Counted from the stretch's first letter, positions 35,374-44,995 are shown. The stretch is 64,000 bases of DNA from Pedobacter soli (GCF_900101435.1 NZ_FMZH01000012.1:62001-126000); one strand, 5' to 3'. Numbers and translations are program-made. Notes: a model not told the origin generated them from the sequence alone.

Positions 35374-36066
35374 TTATCTTTTTTGAAGGCTCCTGAACCT
35401 CACAGATTGGCGTTCTGATAATTGTACGGCAGTTCCTGAATGAAGTGTTACCAAAATTCTGCTTCCGGTATTTTCTACTGATGCTACATTATTGATATTG
35501 AACATCCGCTCTCTGGAGGCCCTGAAAAACATGGCGCAATCAGGGTTTTTCTCCAAGTTGTTCAGCGAGTTTTTCATCAACACCTGTTCTTTTCCATAGT
35601 AAAGCCGCACATAATTTTCTTCAGAAGTAATCAACTCAACTGTACTCCATTTTAAGAGGTGAAGCTTATTTCTGTCTTTAATAAAAAAAGTCGGCTCAAA
35701 TTGTCCCTGGCAACGTTCAGTAACCATGTTTATGGCTTTCTCCAGACGTTCACTACGTACGGGTTTCATCAGGTAATCGAGCGCGCTTACCTCAAAGGCC
35801 TGAAGCGCGTAGGTATCGTAAGCGGTTACAAAAACTACCTGGGGAATGTGGCTCAACGATTCGAGCATTTCGAAGCCAGTTTTACCCGGCATCTGGATAT
35901 CTAAAAAAATTAAATCGGGCTGTAAAAGTTCAATCATTTTTTGTCCTTGCTCAGCATCTGCCGCTTCGCCCAATACCACAATCTGCGGATAGGCCTTTAA
36001 CATCCTGATCATTTCGGCCCGGGCCTGGCGTTCATCATCAATCACCAATGTTCTTATTGTTTTCAT
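35374..36066 (-). CDS. LytTR-type response regulator
   Basis: The 230-residue protein has a receiver domain (5-120) with phospho-acceptor Asp56 (LIFLDIQMPG), conserved acidic DD at 10-11, Thr (VTAYD) and Lys (MKPV). A LytTR DNA-binding domain follows (about 130-230). It overlaps the kinase gene by 4 bp, so expression is translationally coupled. It is the output partner of the kinase and probably controls its own operon; target sites are not visible. Confidence 0.95.
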   Translation of the reverse strand: MKTIRTLVIDDERQARAEMIRMLKAYPQIVVLGEAADAEQGQKMIELLQPDLIFLDIQMPGKTGFEMLESLSHIPQVVFVTAYDTYALQAFEVSALDYLMKPVRSERLEKAINMVTERCQGQFEPTFFIKDRNKLHLLKWSTVELITSEENYVRLYYGKEQVLMKNSLNNLEKNPDCAMFFRASRERMFNINNVASVENTGSRILVTLHSGTAVQLSERQSVRFRSLQKR

Positions 36067-37118
36067 GCCATTGGAATAATTAAGGTTGCTAAAACATTTT
36101 CTTCATGCTGACTGATATTAAATTTAGCCGCTCCTTTGTATCCTATATCGAGCCTGTTTTTTAAATTTTCCAGACCAATCCCTGCATTTTCATTATCCAG
36201 TTCAAGCTTGCCAGGGTTAGTTACCTCCACGCATAAAAAATCTTTCTGCTGATATGTGGCAATAGTTACCTTACCACCTGTCAGCCTTTTGGCTATTCCA
36301 TGTTTTACCGCATTTTCGACCAGCAGTTGCAAACTCAGCCGCGGAATACTTACCGATAAATCCGGAACATTGATTTGGAATTCAAAACGGAGCCTTTCTT
36401 CCATGCGCATACTTTCCAGCTCGAGATAATCTTTAACCAGTGCTATCTCTTCATCCAGGCGTACCATCATTGCGTTTCCGCGGTACAGGCTATTGCGCAA
36501 AATTTCGCTTAACAAATCTATTCCTCTCGCTGCACCATCAGGCCGGGTATAAATAAGCGATTTAACGGTATTGAGTGCGTTGAAAAGAAAATGCGGATTG
36601 AGCTGGCTGGAAAGATTATCGAGCTGCGCCTGCTTGAAACCCAACTGCAGCACGGCATTTTCATTGGCCAGTGCTACTTCTCTCCGGGCATAATGGTAAA
36701 GATGGTAAGCCAGCAACCAAATGGACATTAACCGGATACCGGCCATAAATATGCCCGAAATATTAGTAAGTGCAAACTGATCGAGATCCAGTCGTCCGCT
36801 ATTTACAAACATGGTTCGCAAAAAATATACTTTTGGGATTGTACAGCAGGTATAAATAATGCCCATTACTGGAACTGCAATAAACATCCTAACCATCAGG
36901 CTATTTAAAGGCAGGAGCTGCCATTTATTGCTTTCGGCGAATAGTTTATAAAGATGGGTAATACCTGCATAAAGTATCACATCGGTTACCAGCTGAGCAA
37001 AACCTAAGCCCCAGAGAAACTGGCCGCTGGTAATGGCTACAAATGCCCAATAGAGCGAAGCGGTAGTCCACCCGATGAGCTGGCATTTCCAATACAATGA
37101 AATTTGAGTTCGTTCCAT
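36063..37118 (-). CDS. LytS/YehU-type sensor histidine kinase
   Basis: The 351-residue protein has an N-terminal sensor region with four hydrophobic segments (about 13-30, 38-55, 75-95 and 120-140). The His-kinase domain (pfam06580 type) has the phospho-acceptor in LSSQLNPHFLFNALN, the N box LLVENAVKHGI (about 264-274) and the G box AGIGLENLKNRL. It has no periplasmic loop of note, so it senses something in the membrane or cytosol. The gene starts the operon with the response regulator and hydrolase. Confidence 0.93.
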   Translation of the reverse strand: MERTQISLYWKCQLIGWTTASLYWAFVAITSGQFLWGLGFAQLVTDVILYAGITHLYKLFAESNKWQLLPLNSLMVRMFIAVPVMGIIYTCCTIPKVYFLRTMFVNSGRLDLDQFALTNISGIFMAGIRLMSIWLLAYHLYHYARREVALANENAVLQLGFKQAQLDNLSSQLNPHFLFNALNTVKSLIYTRPDGAARGIDLLSEILRNSLYRGNAMMVRLDEEIALVKDYLELESMRMEERLRFEFQINVPDLSVSIPRLSLQLLVENAVKHGIAKRLTGGKVTIATYQQKDFLCVEVTNPGKLELDNENAGIGLENLKNRLDIGYKGAAKFNISQHEENVLATLIIPMA

Positions 37119-37285
37119 TATTTTTCTTTACAACAAAGCAATGCAAACTAACAGCAATATAAAAGATAAAGTACATGGACGCAAGAAAAGGGAGGATGAA
37201 TGCGGCGGTAGCTGCTGATGCGCTAATTTAGCAGATGCAAAAGGGGTAGCACGGCCCCTTAAGTTAAGTGGTAAGATAAGAACTG

Positions 37286-37318
37286 AAAAGTTTGGGGTTA
37301 ATAAAAATAACCCCAAAC
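37286..37318 (-). terminator. Terminator of the six-gene catabolic operon
   Basis: GTTTGGGGTTA (37290-37300) pairs perfectly with TAACCCCAAAC (37308-37318) around a 7-nt loop. The minus strand continues with TTTTC. It lies 15 bp past the stop at 37334. Confidence 0.85.
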
Positions 37319-37333
37319 ATGATGATACAAATT

Positions 37334-40300
37334 TTATTTTTTAGCACTTTCCATGGGATGCTCTTTCAGTAATTGCTCTGGTGAGTAAAAATCTTTTTTA
37401 TTTTGAATAGCTTTTCTGATTGCTTTTACTTTCTCGGGCGAAATTGCAGTTCCCTTATTGCCAAATGAATTACGGACATAAGTGAGCACTGCCGCTACTT
37501 CCTGATCTTTCAGCAATCCGCCAAAAGGTGTCATCGGAACCTGGCCGGGGTATTTTTTGCCATTCACTTCAATTGGCCCCATTACTCCTTTCAACACGAG
37601 TTTGATCAGTCGGTCATCGCTTCCGTTTACCCAGTTATTAGGGGTTAGCGGTGGAAAGCCAGCAGCTGCGAGCCCTTTACCATCTGCCTGATGGCAGGTT
37701 TTACAATAGCCTTCTTTGTTATAAATAATTTTTCCTTCTTTAAACAAGGCAAGTGCCGGGCCAGTTAGTGCTGTTTTTTCATCCTTTTCTTTTCCTTCAG
37801 CTACATTTCTGCCATTTAAATGTGCTACAGCAGTTTGGTAGGCGGGCAACATCCAGCTATCCATTGGCAATTTATTCGCTTCGGCTAAAACAGGAAGTCC
37901 TTTGTCCTTACCAATCCACGATGCAGCAGCAATAGCCGTTAACCTTACCCTGCTATTTTTATCCCTCGCGGCTTCCATTAGCAAATTTGCCTGGTCAGGA
38001 AGCTGATGACCGGTATAACGTACCACTTCTACCGCAGCAGCTCTTACCCGATAGTCATTGGCTTTCAACAACTTTCTTAATAACGGTTGATTTACTTTGT
38101 TCATTCCCCAGCTTACCCAAAGCGCTTCGAGTAAATGATGTTCGTACCTGGTATCATTGGTATCCAGCTTGGCAACCCAGCTTGTCAGTTTAGCCAGCAC
38201 CTCATTAACGTCACGCCCTCTTAGCTCACGGCGGGTGCGGTATCGGGTACGGTACTCGGGTAGTTTCAGGTGATCAAAAAGTTCTTCAATGCTTGCTCCG
38301 GCAATTTTAGCAGGTTTTACCAGGGGCCTGGATGGATAAGTAATGCGATAAATCCTGCCATGCGAGTGATCACGCAGGGGATCGCGGGCATTGTGCTGCA
38401 TGTGCCCGATGAGGACATTGTGCCAGTCGATAACATATAAAGAACCATCAGGAGCAAACTCCAGATCCACCGGACGGAAATTAGGATCGTTACTCACCAG
38501 CAAATCCATACGGAAACGGCTTTTATAACCTGTACCGTCATCCTCCAGGGTATGCTCTTTTGTTCCCAAAAAACCAATGGTATTGTTGATCAGAAAGTCT
38601 CCCTGGTATTCGTCGGGGAAATGGCGGCTGGATACAAATTCAATACCCGATGTAGGCCTTACCAGGTGTTTTTCTTCTATCAGTTGTTTTGATTTAGGGT
38701 TAGCCTGTCCGTATCTGGGTAAAATTGTACCCGGAAGCATCCAGCGAAAATCAGGACTGGAAGTTTCGGCATAGAAAGGCTGCCCCCAATCATCAAATGC
38801 AATACCCCATGGGTTAGGAATAGCCATTTGTGCAGTGCGCTCTAATTTTCTGCGCCGCGAATCGTACCTGTAAAAACCGCCATTGGTGGCATAAATTGGC
38901 CCGTAAGAAGTTTCGATGTTGGTACGGAGAAATACCCCCTCACCTGAAAAAATGGCCCCGGATGGATCTGTAGTATAAGCATGACTACTGTGGTGAGAGT
39001 CATGGTCGTCAAAACCACTCAGCAAAATCTCTTTTTTATCGGCTTTATCATCTCCGTCAGTATCTGTAAGCAGAATAAAGTTATTTCCCTGGGCAACATA
39101 TACCCCTTCTGAGGCAATCTCAAAACCGAGCGGTAAATGAAGTCCATCGGCAAATACGGTTTGTTTATCGGCTTTTCCGTCGTTATTGGTATCTTCCAGA
39201 ATTATGATTTTGTCGTTGGGTTTTGCATCGCCAACTTTATATTGCGGGTAAGTAGGCATCACGGCCACCCACAAGCGCCCCTTATTATCGAACGACAATT
39301 GCACAGGTTTGGCCAAAAAGCTGAATTCAGTTTCAGAAGCAAATAGCTCTACCTTGAAGCCCGGCGGCACAGTTAAACTGTTTACGGCTTCCTGCCCGAT
39401 CAGGTATTTAAGATTACCATTTTTTTTGCTGGGTGTATAATTGGTTTTAACCTCGGGCAAAACTGTTGTATGCTTATCGGCAGCTGCAACATCCATTTTT
39501 TGTCCTTTCGCTGCTGCCAGCCAAATGGCCGTATCCCTGATAACGGTCATTTCACGAATCTTTTTGATCTCTGCGGGGAAATTATCAGGCCCGTAAGGTT
39601 CATACCTTCGACCATATACATGCACCCCGTTAGGGATCTTAAAATCATTCAGCCACATCCAGTTTTTTTCCATTACAGCATCGTGCACCAGTTTCCGGTT
39701 ATTTTCTGCTTCTGATGCCTTTTCTCCAAAAATCTGATCGGCAAGCAAAACCCCCAGTTTTTTATATCCTTCTTCGTTGAGTTGAGAACCATCAACGGTT
39801 AAGGGGCTCGGGGCATTTTTATACCACGCCAATGTTGGGTTAAATATATCAACAAAGCGAACCCTGTTTGCAGCCGCAATTTCTCTCATGGCATTGGTAT
39901 ACAGCAGCAGGTTTTCATTTTCCTTTTTACCGTCTGGCAAATCATACTGGGTTTTGCCCTTTACGTTTTCAAATGCAATAGGCGATACGATGACAAGCTC
40001 TGGCGTTGAAGTACCATTATATTTTTGTTTCAGTGTCCATTTGATAAACGCATCCAGTTCGGCTTTATAATTTTCGAGCCCCGCTGGTCCTTCAAAAGAT
40101 TCGTTAAATCCAAAAAAGGAAATGATCACATCTGTTTTTAACCTGGTAAGCCATTGATCGGGTGTTTCAAAAAAGCCTTGACCCGGATCTTCCATTTCTA
40201 ATGTGCCACCTGCATCTTTTCTTTTAACCAGGTTAGCACGCTCTACCTGAAACTTTTCGGCACCGGGAAACGCCCATGGAGAATTCCTGGCGGCATGAGG

Positions 40301-40555
40301 CCTGAAGCCGGGCGTTTCTGCCGGGTTGCACATATTGCGAATGAACAATTGTTGCGTGGGGAAACGGAGCTGCAATTCTGTTTCAAAATTATCGTAATTG
40401 ATCATCCTCGAGCCCAGGTTATTGCCGATCAGGGCAATGCGTGTACCTTTAGCAACAGCAAGCGGCGAAGATTTATATTTAAAGGCGTTTATCAATATCA
40501 TCGCAGGTACTAAGGCGATGAGGCACAACAGGCTGATTTTGATTATTCTCGTCAT
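37334..40555 (-). CDS. Multidomain SGNH-like / beta-propeller dehydrogenase / HEAT / cytochrome c protein
   Basis: The 1073-residue protein opens with a membrane anchor or signal (residues 5-25). A SGNH-hydrolase-like domain follows (about 36-275), in which the usual GDS is GNN (residues 44-46) but FGFNES is kept. A six-bladed-type sugar/alcohol dehydrogenase propeller (about 395-745) has the NDGKADK calcium-like turns and WGIAFDDWGQPFYAETSSPDFRW. HEAT-like helices span about 770-915. A cytochrome c domain has CKTCH (951-955) and axial Met1008. This is the PVC-type heme-binding/putative membrane-bound dehydrogenase group. It should oxidize a sugar-type substrate in the periplasm and hand electrons to a cytochrome chain. 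The missing catalytic Ser makes the SGNH domain possibly non-catalytic. It is the last gene of the operon. Confidence 0.85.
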   Translation of the reverse strand: MTRIIKISLLCLIALVPAMILINAFKYKSSPLAVAKGTRIALIGNNLGSRMINYDNFETELQLRFPTQQLFIRNMCNPAETPGFRPHAARNSPWAFPGAEKFQVERANLVKRKDAGGTLEMEDPGQGFFETPDQWLTRLKTDVIISFFGFNESFEGPAGLENYKAELDAFIKWTLKQKYNGTSTPELVIVSPIAFENVKGKTQYDLPDGKKENENLLLYTNAMREIAAANRVRFVDIFNPTLAWYKNAPSPLTVDGSQLNEEGYKKLGVLLADQIFGEKASEAENNRKLVHDAVMEKNWMWLNDFKIPNGVHVYGRRYEPYGPDNFPAEIKKIREMTVIRDTAIWLAAAKGQKMDVAAADKHTTVLPEVKTNYTPSKKNGNLKYLIGQEAVNSLTVPPGFKVELFASETEFSFLAKPVQLSFDNKGRLWVAVMPTYPQYKVGDAKPNDKIIILEDTNNDGKADKQTVFADGLHLPLGFEIASEGVYVAQGNNFILLTDTDGDDKADKKEILLSGFDDHDSHHSSHAYTTDPSGAIFSGEGVFLRTNIETSYGPIYATNGGFYRYDSRRRKLERTAQMAIPNPWGIAFDDWGQPFYAETSSPDFRWMLPGTILPRYGQANPKSKQLIEEKHLVRPTSGIEFVSSRHFPDEYQGDFLINNTIGFLGTKEHTLEDDGTGYKSRFRMDLLVSNDPNFRPVDLEFAPDGSLYVIDWHNVLIGHMQHNARDPLRDHSHGRIYRITYPSRPLVKPAKIAGASIEELFDHLKLPEYRTRYRTRRELRGRDVNEVLAKLTSWVAKLDTNDTRYEHHLLEALWVSWGMNKVNQPLLRKLLKANDYRVRAAAVEVVRYTGHQLPDQANLLMEAARDKNSRVRLTAIAAASWIGKDKGLPVLAEANKLPMDSWMLPAYQTAVAHLNGRNVAEGKEKDEKTALTGPALALFKEGKIIYNKEGYCKTCHQADGKGLAAAGFPPLTPNNWVNGSDDRLIKLVLKGVMGPIEVNGKKYPGQVPMTPFGGLLKDQEVAAVLTYVRNSFGNKGTAISPEKVKAIRKAIQNKKDFYSPEQLLKEHPMESAKK

Positions 40556-40567
40556 CTTTACACAAGT

Positions 40568-41425
40568 TTACTTAGCAACACGATAGGGTACCTGGATATC
40601 CATTTTACCTTTCCATTTCTTTGGTACCTTCAAACCTAATTCGTCATGAATGGCGTTAATTACAAGCCGTTGGAAAGCTTCAACCCTGAAATCTTCGGGA
40701 TGCCCCATGGTGGTCATAAAAACCTTCCCACCGAAAGAATTGATGCCGGTCCAGGCGACAGGATTTTGTACTGCAGGCCTTTCGGGTTTCACCGCTGTGC
40801 CGGTAAGCAATGGAGTTGATCCGTTTGAAGGATAATCAGGCACCACATGGTACAACCATGAGCGAACGTGAAAATCTTTTGCCACGCCGGTAAGGATAGG
40901 GTTATTGGCTTGCGCGGGAATAACACTCACATCGGTACTGCTGGTGTGTCCGTAGTGTGTGTGTTTAGCCTTCCCTCCCCACCCCGGAGGCGCATTTAAG
41001 GCAAATTCGCCGAAAGCATTCCATTTTTCGCTGGGGTGCCCTTTGGGGAAATTAAACGCATGTGTAGTGGTACGAAAGCCCATTACTGGTTTCCCCGACT
41101 TCAAGTAGGTATCAATATGCGCAAGTTGTTCGGCAGGAAGTCTTCTCCAGCGCAAATAAAAAACAACTAAATCTGCATCTTTTAATATTTCCAGTCCGGG
41201 AATATTTTCTTCGCTATTGTGGTCGGGCGATGCCTTAAGTACAACTGTTCTCATGCCATAGTTCTTTTCAAGTTCTGCAGCAACAATGGGTAGCGTTTCT
41301 TCTCCACTATATTCATGATCGCCACAAACAAAAACAACCAGCGGCTTTTTAACTTTTTGCGCAGATGCCGAACAGCAAAAAATGGTACTCAGGGTTAATA
41401 AAAAACCAACACAAAAATTATTCAT
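40568..41425 (-). CDS. Exported ThuA-domain protein
   Basis: The 285-residue protein has a signal peptide (1-23, CCSASAQ) and a ThuA/class-I-amidotransferase-like fold: VVFVCGDHEYSGEETLPIVAAEL, a SADLVVFYLRWRRLP-type strand-loop, and the ThuA pattern MGFRTTTHAFNFPKG. ThuA proteins are associated with uptake or oxidation of disaccharides such as trehalose, but the biochemical activity is unsettled. It lies 12 bp upstream of the dehydrogenase fusion, and the pairing of ThuA with such PVC-type cytochrome proteins recurs in Bacteroidota and Planctomycetota. Confidence 0.88.
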   Translation of the reverse strand: MNNFCVGFLLTLSTIFCCSASAQKVKKPLVVFVCGDHEYSGEETLPIVAAELEKNYGMRTVVLKASPDHNSEENIPGLEILKDADLVVFYLRWRRLPAEQLAHIDTYLKSGKPVMGFRTTTHAFNFPKGHPSEKWNAFGEFALNAPPGWGGKAKHTHYGHTSSTDVSVIPAQANNPILTGVAKDFHVRSWLYHVVPDYPSNGSTPLLTGTAVKPERPAVQNPVAWTGINSFGGKVFMTTMGHPEDFRVEAFQRLVINAIHDELGLKVPKKWKGKMDIQVPYRVAK

Positions 41426-41446
41426 TTTATTAGGGATTAATGGTTA

Positions 41447-42382
41447 TCAAATAAAGGAATCGCGATTATATACACTATTTAATTCAGCCGCTCCGCCACC
41501 AAGTATAGCGAGCACATTTTTCACAGTAAGCAGGCACATGCGTTGGTAGGTAGCAGCTGTAAGACTGGCAGTATGCGGTGTAATAAGTGCATGCGGATGC
41601 TGTACTACCGAAAGATTCTCCACCGGTGGTTCATCCGGCAGCACATCTGCGGCAAAGCCGGCAATGGTATTGGCATTCAGGGCATCGAGAAGTGCTGCAT
41701 GATTGATCAGCGCTCCCCTTGCTGTATTGATCAGGAATGCTGTAGGTTTTATTAAGGCCAGTTGCGCTGCACCAATGATCTCATTCGTTTCCTGAGTTAA
41801 AGGAAGATGTAAACTAATAACATCCGATTGTTTTAAAATCTCGTCCATTGGCAGGTTCTGTGTTGTTCTACTCCAATACAGCACCTTCATACCAAAGGCC
41901 TCACCCAGTTTCGCCACACGTTTGCCTATATTTCCCATCCCCAATATACCCAGCGTTTTGCCATTCAGTTCATCGCCGGCATATTGATTACGCCAGTTCC
42001 AGTCATGCTGTTTAACACGTTCTACCGACTGATATAAATTACGCATTAACATCAGCATTAAGGCAAGCGTATGTTCGGCAATAGTGGCCGCATTACTGCC
42101 CGGCGCATTAACTACCCTTATTTTTCTTGCCGTCGCCTCAGCCACATCCACATTATCAAGTCCAACGCCGCACCTGGCTACCACCTCCAAATCCGGGCAA
42201 CCATCCATCAGGTGCTTATCAATCTGTCCCTTGCCCCTGGTAATAGCTGCATGTATTTCTACGCGTACCAAAACCTCATTTAGCCCGTCTTCTGTATATC
42301 CTTCAAATACATTCGCATTTTCCTCCAGTAGAGCAAGTGCCTCATCCGCAATGGTTTCGAGTAACAATACGTTTTTCTTCAT
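41447..42382 (-). CDS. D-2-hydroxyacid dehydrogenase (phosphoglycerate dehydrogenase-like)
   Basis: The 311-residue protein has the D-isomer hydroxyacid dehydrogenase layout: a substrate domain split around an NAD-binding Rossmann core (GMGNIG, 148-153), catalytic Arg222 (NTARGA), Glu251 (LPDEPP) and His270 (TPHTA). It lacks the C-terminal ACT domain of serine-pathway SerA, so it more likely oxidizes or reduces a sugar-acid or keto-acid. It overlaps the VOC gene by one base (the A of the stop and start region at 42382). Within this operon it may act on the product of the enolase-superfamily dehydratase. Confidence 0.9.
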   Translation of the reverse strand: MKKNVLLLETIADEALALLEENANVFEGYTEDGLNEVLVRVEIHAAITRGKGQIDKHLMDGCPDLEVVARCGVGLDNVDVAEATARKIRVVNAPGSNAATIAEHTLALMLMLMRNLYQSVERVKQHDWNWRNQYAGDELNGKTLGILGMGNIGKRVAKLGEAFGMKVLYWSRTTQNLPMDEILKQSDVISLHLPLTQETNEIIGAAQLALIKPTAFLINTARGALINHAALLDALNANTIAGFAADVLPDEPPVENLSVVQHPHALITPHTASLTAATYQRMCLLTVKNVLAILGGGAAELNSVYNRDSFI

Positions 42383-42870
42383 TACTTTTTATGGTATAAA
42401 GTAGCGTTATCAGATTTTAAGCCTCTGTAATCGTTCCTCTTCGAAACGTATAAGCCTTCTTCGTACAGTTCATCTTTAAAGATCTGCTCATCCACTTCCG
42501 ACCCGGGGATAGAAGAAATTTCGACCAGGTTACCAGCGGGATCGCGCACAAACATCTGCATGGCTCCGTCAGGCAATTTCCTCACTTTTCCCCAGGGATT
42601 AATATCAATGGCATTCAATGCTTTCATACGAAAAAAAATGCTACTGAAATCGTCTACCTGCACACAAATATGCCCGCGAAAAGAGGTCTGGTCGTCCCAT
42701 TCAGAAATATGCAGTTGTTGCTCATCATTAAACCTGAAAAACATTACAGGGTAATCGAACTGAAAAGCAGGAAGCGGCTCAAGGCCAAGTTCCTGGGTGT
42801 AGAACGCACCTGCTTTTTCCAGATTATCTACGATGAGCGTTACGTGATTAATTTTAAGTGCCTTTGCCAT
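42382..42870 (-). CDS. VOC (glyoxalase/dioxygenase)-family protein
   Basis: The 162-residue protein shows two beta-alpha-beta-beta-beta modules of the vicinal-oxygen-chelate superfamily: NHVTLIVDNLEKAGAFYTQELGLEPLP and later FRGHICVQVDDFSSIFFRMKA, with FVRDPAGNLVEISSIPG near the end carrying a metal-ligand-type Glu. Members are lyases, epimerases or dioxygenases that bind a divalent metal. The substrate is unknown. Its position between the dehydratase and dehydrogenase genes, 11 bp from the former, suggests a step in the same pathway. Confidence 0.85.
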   Translation of the reverse strand: MAKALKINHVTLIVDNLEKAGAFYTQELGLEPLPAFQFDYPVMFFRFNDEQQLHISEWDDQTSFRGHICVQVDDFSSIFFRMKALNAIDINPWGKVRKLPDGAMQMFVRDPAGNLVEISSIPGSEVDEQIFKDELYEEGLYVSKRNDYRGLKSDNATLYHKK

Positions 42871-42881
42871 AATTAATTATT

Positions 42882-44048
42882 TTATACCGGCTGTTTAAAC
42901 TGTTTTACAAAATCCCAGTCAGGCGTTAATCCCAATCCTGGTGCTGCAGGTGCAGCGATTTCGCCGTTAATTACATTAATTTGTTCTTTTACCAAATCGT
43001 ACATCATGGGATTTCCTCCCAGAGAGAACTCAATAATTGTTGCCGCGGGCGAGGCAAACGCTACGGTTAACCCTGCCATGAAAGAAAATGCGGAGCCCCA
43101 GCAATGCGGTGCCAGCTCTACCTGGTGTACACTGGCCAGATGCCCGGCGCGCATGGCTTCTGATATACCACCGATAATGGCCGCATCGGGCTGAACAACA
43201 TCTATAGCCCTGATTTGCAAAAGATCGTGAATATCAAAACTGGTATACTCACTTTCGCCTGCTGCAATGGGGATATGTGTAGCAGCCCTTACTTCTGCTG
43301 TTCCTTTTTTATTATCGGGACTTACCGGTTCTTCAAACCAATAAATGTTACAATCTTCTACCCCGCTGCAAAATTGTTTAGCCTCGGGTACGCTGAATGT
43401 GCCGTGCGCATCAACCATTAACTTAATGTCGGGGCCCAGCGCTGCTCGGGCTGCTTTTACCCTATCTATACTTTTCTGCACAGTATCGTCCATTACACCT
43501 ACACGCATTTTCACTCCCCGAAAACCTTTACTCACATATCCGTTTAACTGTTCGCCTATATGGTTTACGTCTGCCCAACCTCCACTGGCGTAAGCAGGCA
43601 TTTTCTCTCTGCAGGCACCGCCAAGTAAATCCAATACCGGAACGTTCAGCATTTTCCCTTTCAAATCCCACAGTGCGGTATCAATCCCACTCATGGCCGA
43701 TACGGTAAGCCCCCGCCGCCCGAGAATAGGAAATTTTCGCCCCCTCGACAAGGCGTAGTGATCCCTTGTTCCATTATACATTTCTTCCCACAGCCGGGTA
43801 ATGTCTTTTACTGACTTGCCCAGCAATACAGGCTTTAGTTCATTTTCGATGCAATTTACAATGGAAGCACATACACCGGAAGAGCCGACCGCAGCCTTAG
43901 CTTCTCCAAAGCCCTGCAAGCCTGTATCCGTTGTTATGACTACAAGGGTCATATCGAAATTGGTGAGGAGCCCGTAATCTGATATATGTTGTTTGGCTTC
44001 GGGTATGGGGCAACGTAACCAAAATGCTTCTACGTTTGTGATTTTCAA
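42882..44048 (-). CDS. Mandelate racemase/muconate lactonizing enzyme-family sugar-acid dehydratase or racemase
   Basis: The 388-residue protein is an enolase-superfamily enzyme. It has an N-terminal capping domain (1-125) and a TIM barrel with metal ligands Asp213 (MVDAH), Glu239 (WFEEP) and Glu265 (GESEY). The acid/base residues are Lys180 (GVKMR) and the His315-Asp288 pair (APHCWG, QPDAA). This His-Asp dyad with KxR marks the mandelate racemase subgroup, which includes sugar-acid dehydratases and racemases. It would abstract the alpha proton of a carboxylate substrate such as an aldonate. It lies 1 bp downstream of the isomerase gene, so the two are translationally close. Confidence 0.92.
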   Translation of the reverse strand: MKITNVEAFWLRCPIPEAKQHISDYGLLTNFDMTLVVITTDTGLQGFGEAKAAVGSSGVCASIVNCIENELKPVLLGKSVKDITRLWEEMYNGTRDHYALSRGRKFPILGRRGLTVSAMSGIDTALWDLKGKMLNVPVLDLLGGACREKMPAYASGGWADVNHIGEQLNGYVSKGFRGVKMRVGVMDDTVQKSIDRVKAARAALGPDIKLMVDAHGTFSVPEAKQFCSGVEDCNIYWFEEPVSPDNKKGTAEVRAATHIPIAAGESEYTSFDIHDLLQIRAIDVVQPDAAIIGGISEAMRAGHLASVHQVELAPHCWGSAFSFMAGLTVAFASPAATIIEFSLGGNPMMYDLVKEQINVINGEIAAPAAPGLGLTPDWDFVKQFKQPV

Positions 44049-44049
44049 T

Positions 44050-44934
44050 TTAAATAAGTTTTGATAAAGTATTAAATGATTGTTGGGTTAGCATGGTATA
44101 AAATGCATCGGTAACAGATGAGCTGCCATGATCGATCAGGAATTTCTCCTGCTCAGGGCTAAGGTTTTCAGGCTTTTCATCTACAGCACCGGGATAAGGA
44201 TTAGCCGGGGTACGATCTAAGGGTGCGCAGAACTCTACAGAAAGTACCTCATTATAATTTATTTCCCGAAGGGTATCGATGATCTTTTGCCAGTTCAGGT
44301 TGCCCATTCCAGGTGCCATCCGGTTATTATCGGCCACATGAAAACCTACCAGTTTCCCTTTGGCTTTTCTAATAGATTCGAACAGATCCGTTTCTTCGAT
44401 ATTCATGTGAAAGGTATCGAGGCATACACCACAATTGGGGCCTACAGCTGCTGCCAGCATCAGGGCCTGCTCGGCACGGTTGATAAAATAGGTTTCGAAC
44501 CTGTTGATGGGCTCAATACCCAGCAATACACCTGCGGCTTCACTGTATTCGTATATTTCTTTCATCGCGTTAACAGCCCAGCCCCATTCCTCTTCCGGCC
44601 GGCCATCGGGTACTAACTTACCTACGGTAGCAGGCACAACAGAAACCATGTGGCCATCCAGCTCTTTCACCATTTTCACTACATCTTTTACGTATTGGAT
44701 GGAAGCCGCACGCTTCTGCTCGTTACGGGCCAGCAGGTTACGCTCACCGAGCATTAGTGTTACAGAACCCCAGCAACTCAGGCCGTGTTCCTTCATTAGC
44801 TTTCTTACCTCCTTTGTATTGTACTGATCGGGGTTTCCGGCAATTTCGAGCCTGTTATAACCAATTGCTGCAACTCTTCGTATCGTTGTTTCAATGGTTT
44901 CGGCACGCATCCAATTGTGTATCGCAAGTTCCAT
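44050..44934 (-). CDS. Sugar phosphate isomerase/epimerase (xylose isomerase-like TIM barrel)
   Basis: The start at 44934 (MELAIHNWMRAETIE) was chosen over 44985 because it fits the barrel start of the family and the upstream 51 bp are poor coding sequence. The 294-residue protein belongs to the AP-endonuclease-2/xylose-isomerase-like TIM barrel group. It has EIAGNPDQYN, VLLGIEPINRFETYF (Glu ligand), VCLDTFHMNIEE (Asp, His ligands), VGFHVADNNRMAPG (His) and NEVLSVEFCAP (Glu). These metal ligands match D-tagatose/psicose 3-epimerase-like enzymes. It is the first gene of the operon and is preceded by a promoter box at 44996-45003. Confidence 0.9.
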   Translation of the reverse strand: MELAIHNWMRAETIETTIRRVAAIGYNRLEIAGNPDQYNTKEVRKLMKEHGLSCWGSVTLMLGERNLLARNEQKRAASIQYVKDVVKMVKELDGHMVSVVPATVGKLVPDGRPEEEWGWAVNAMKEIYEYSEAAGVLLGIEPINRFETYFINRAEQALMLAAAVGPNCGVCLDTFHMNIEETDLFESIRKAKGKLVGFHVADNNRMAPGMGNLNWQKIIDTLREINYNEVLSVEFCAPLDRTPANPYPGAVDEKPENLSPEQEKFLIDHGSSSVTDAFYTMLTQQSFNTLSKLI

Positions 44935-44995
44935 AACGGATAAAATATTTTTGGTTAGTAGCTTATAGACACCGCACAACGGCATCCTTGTAAAA

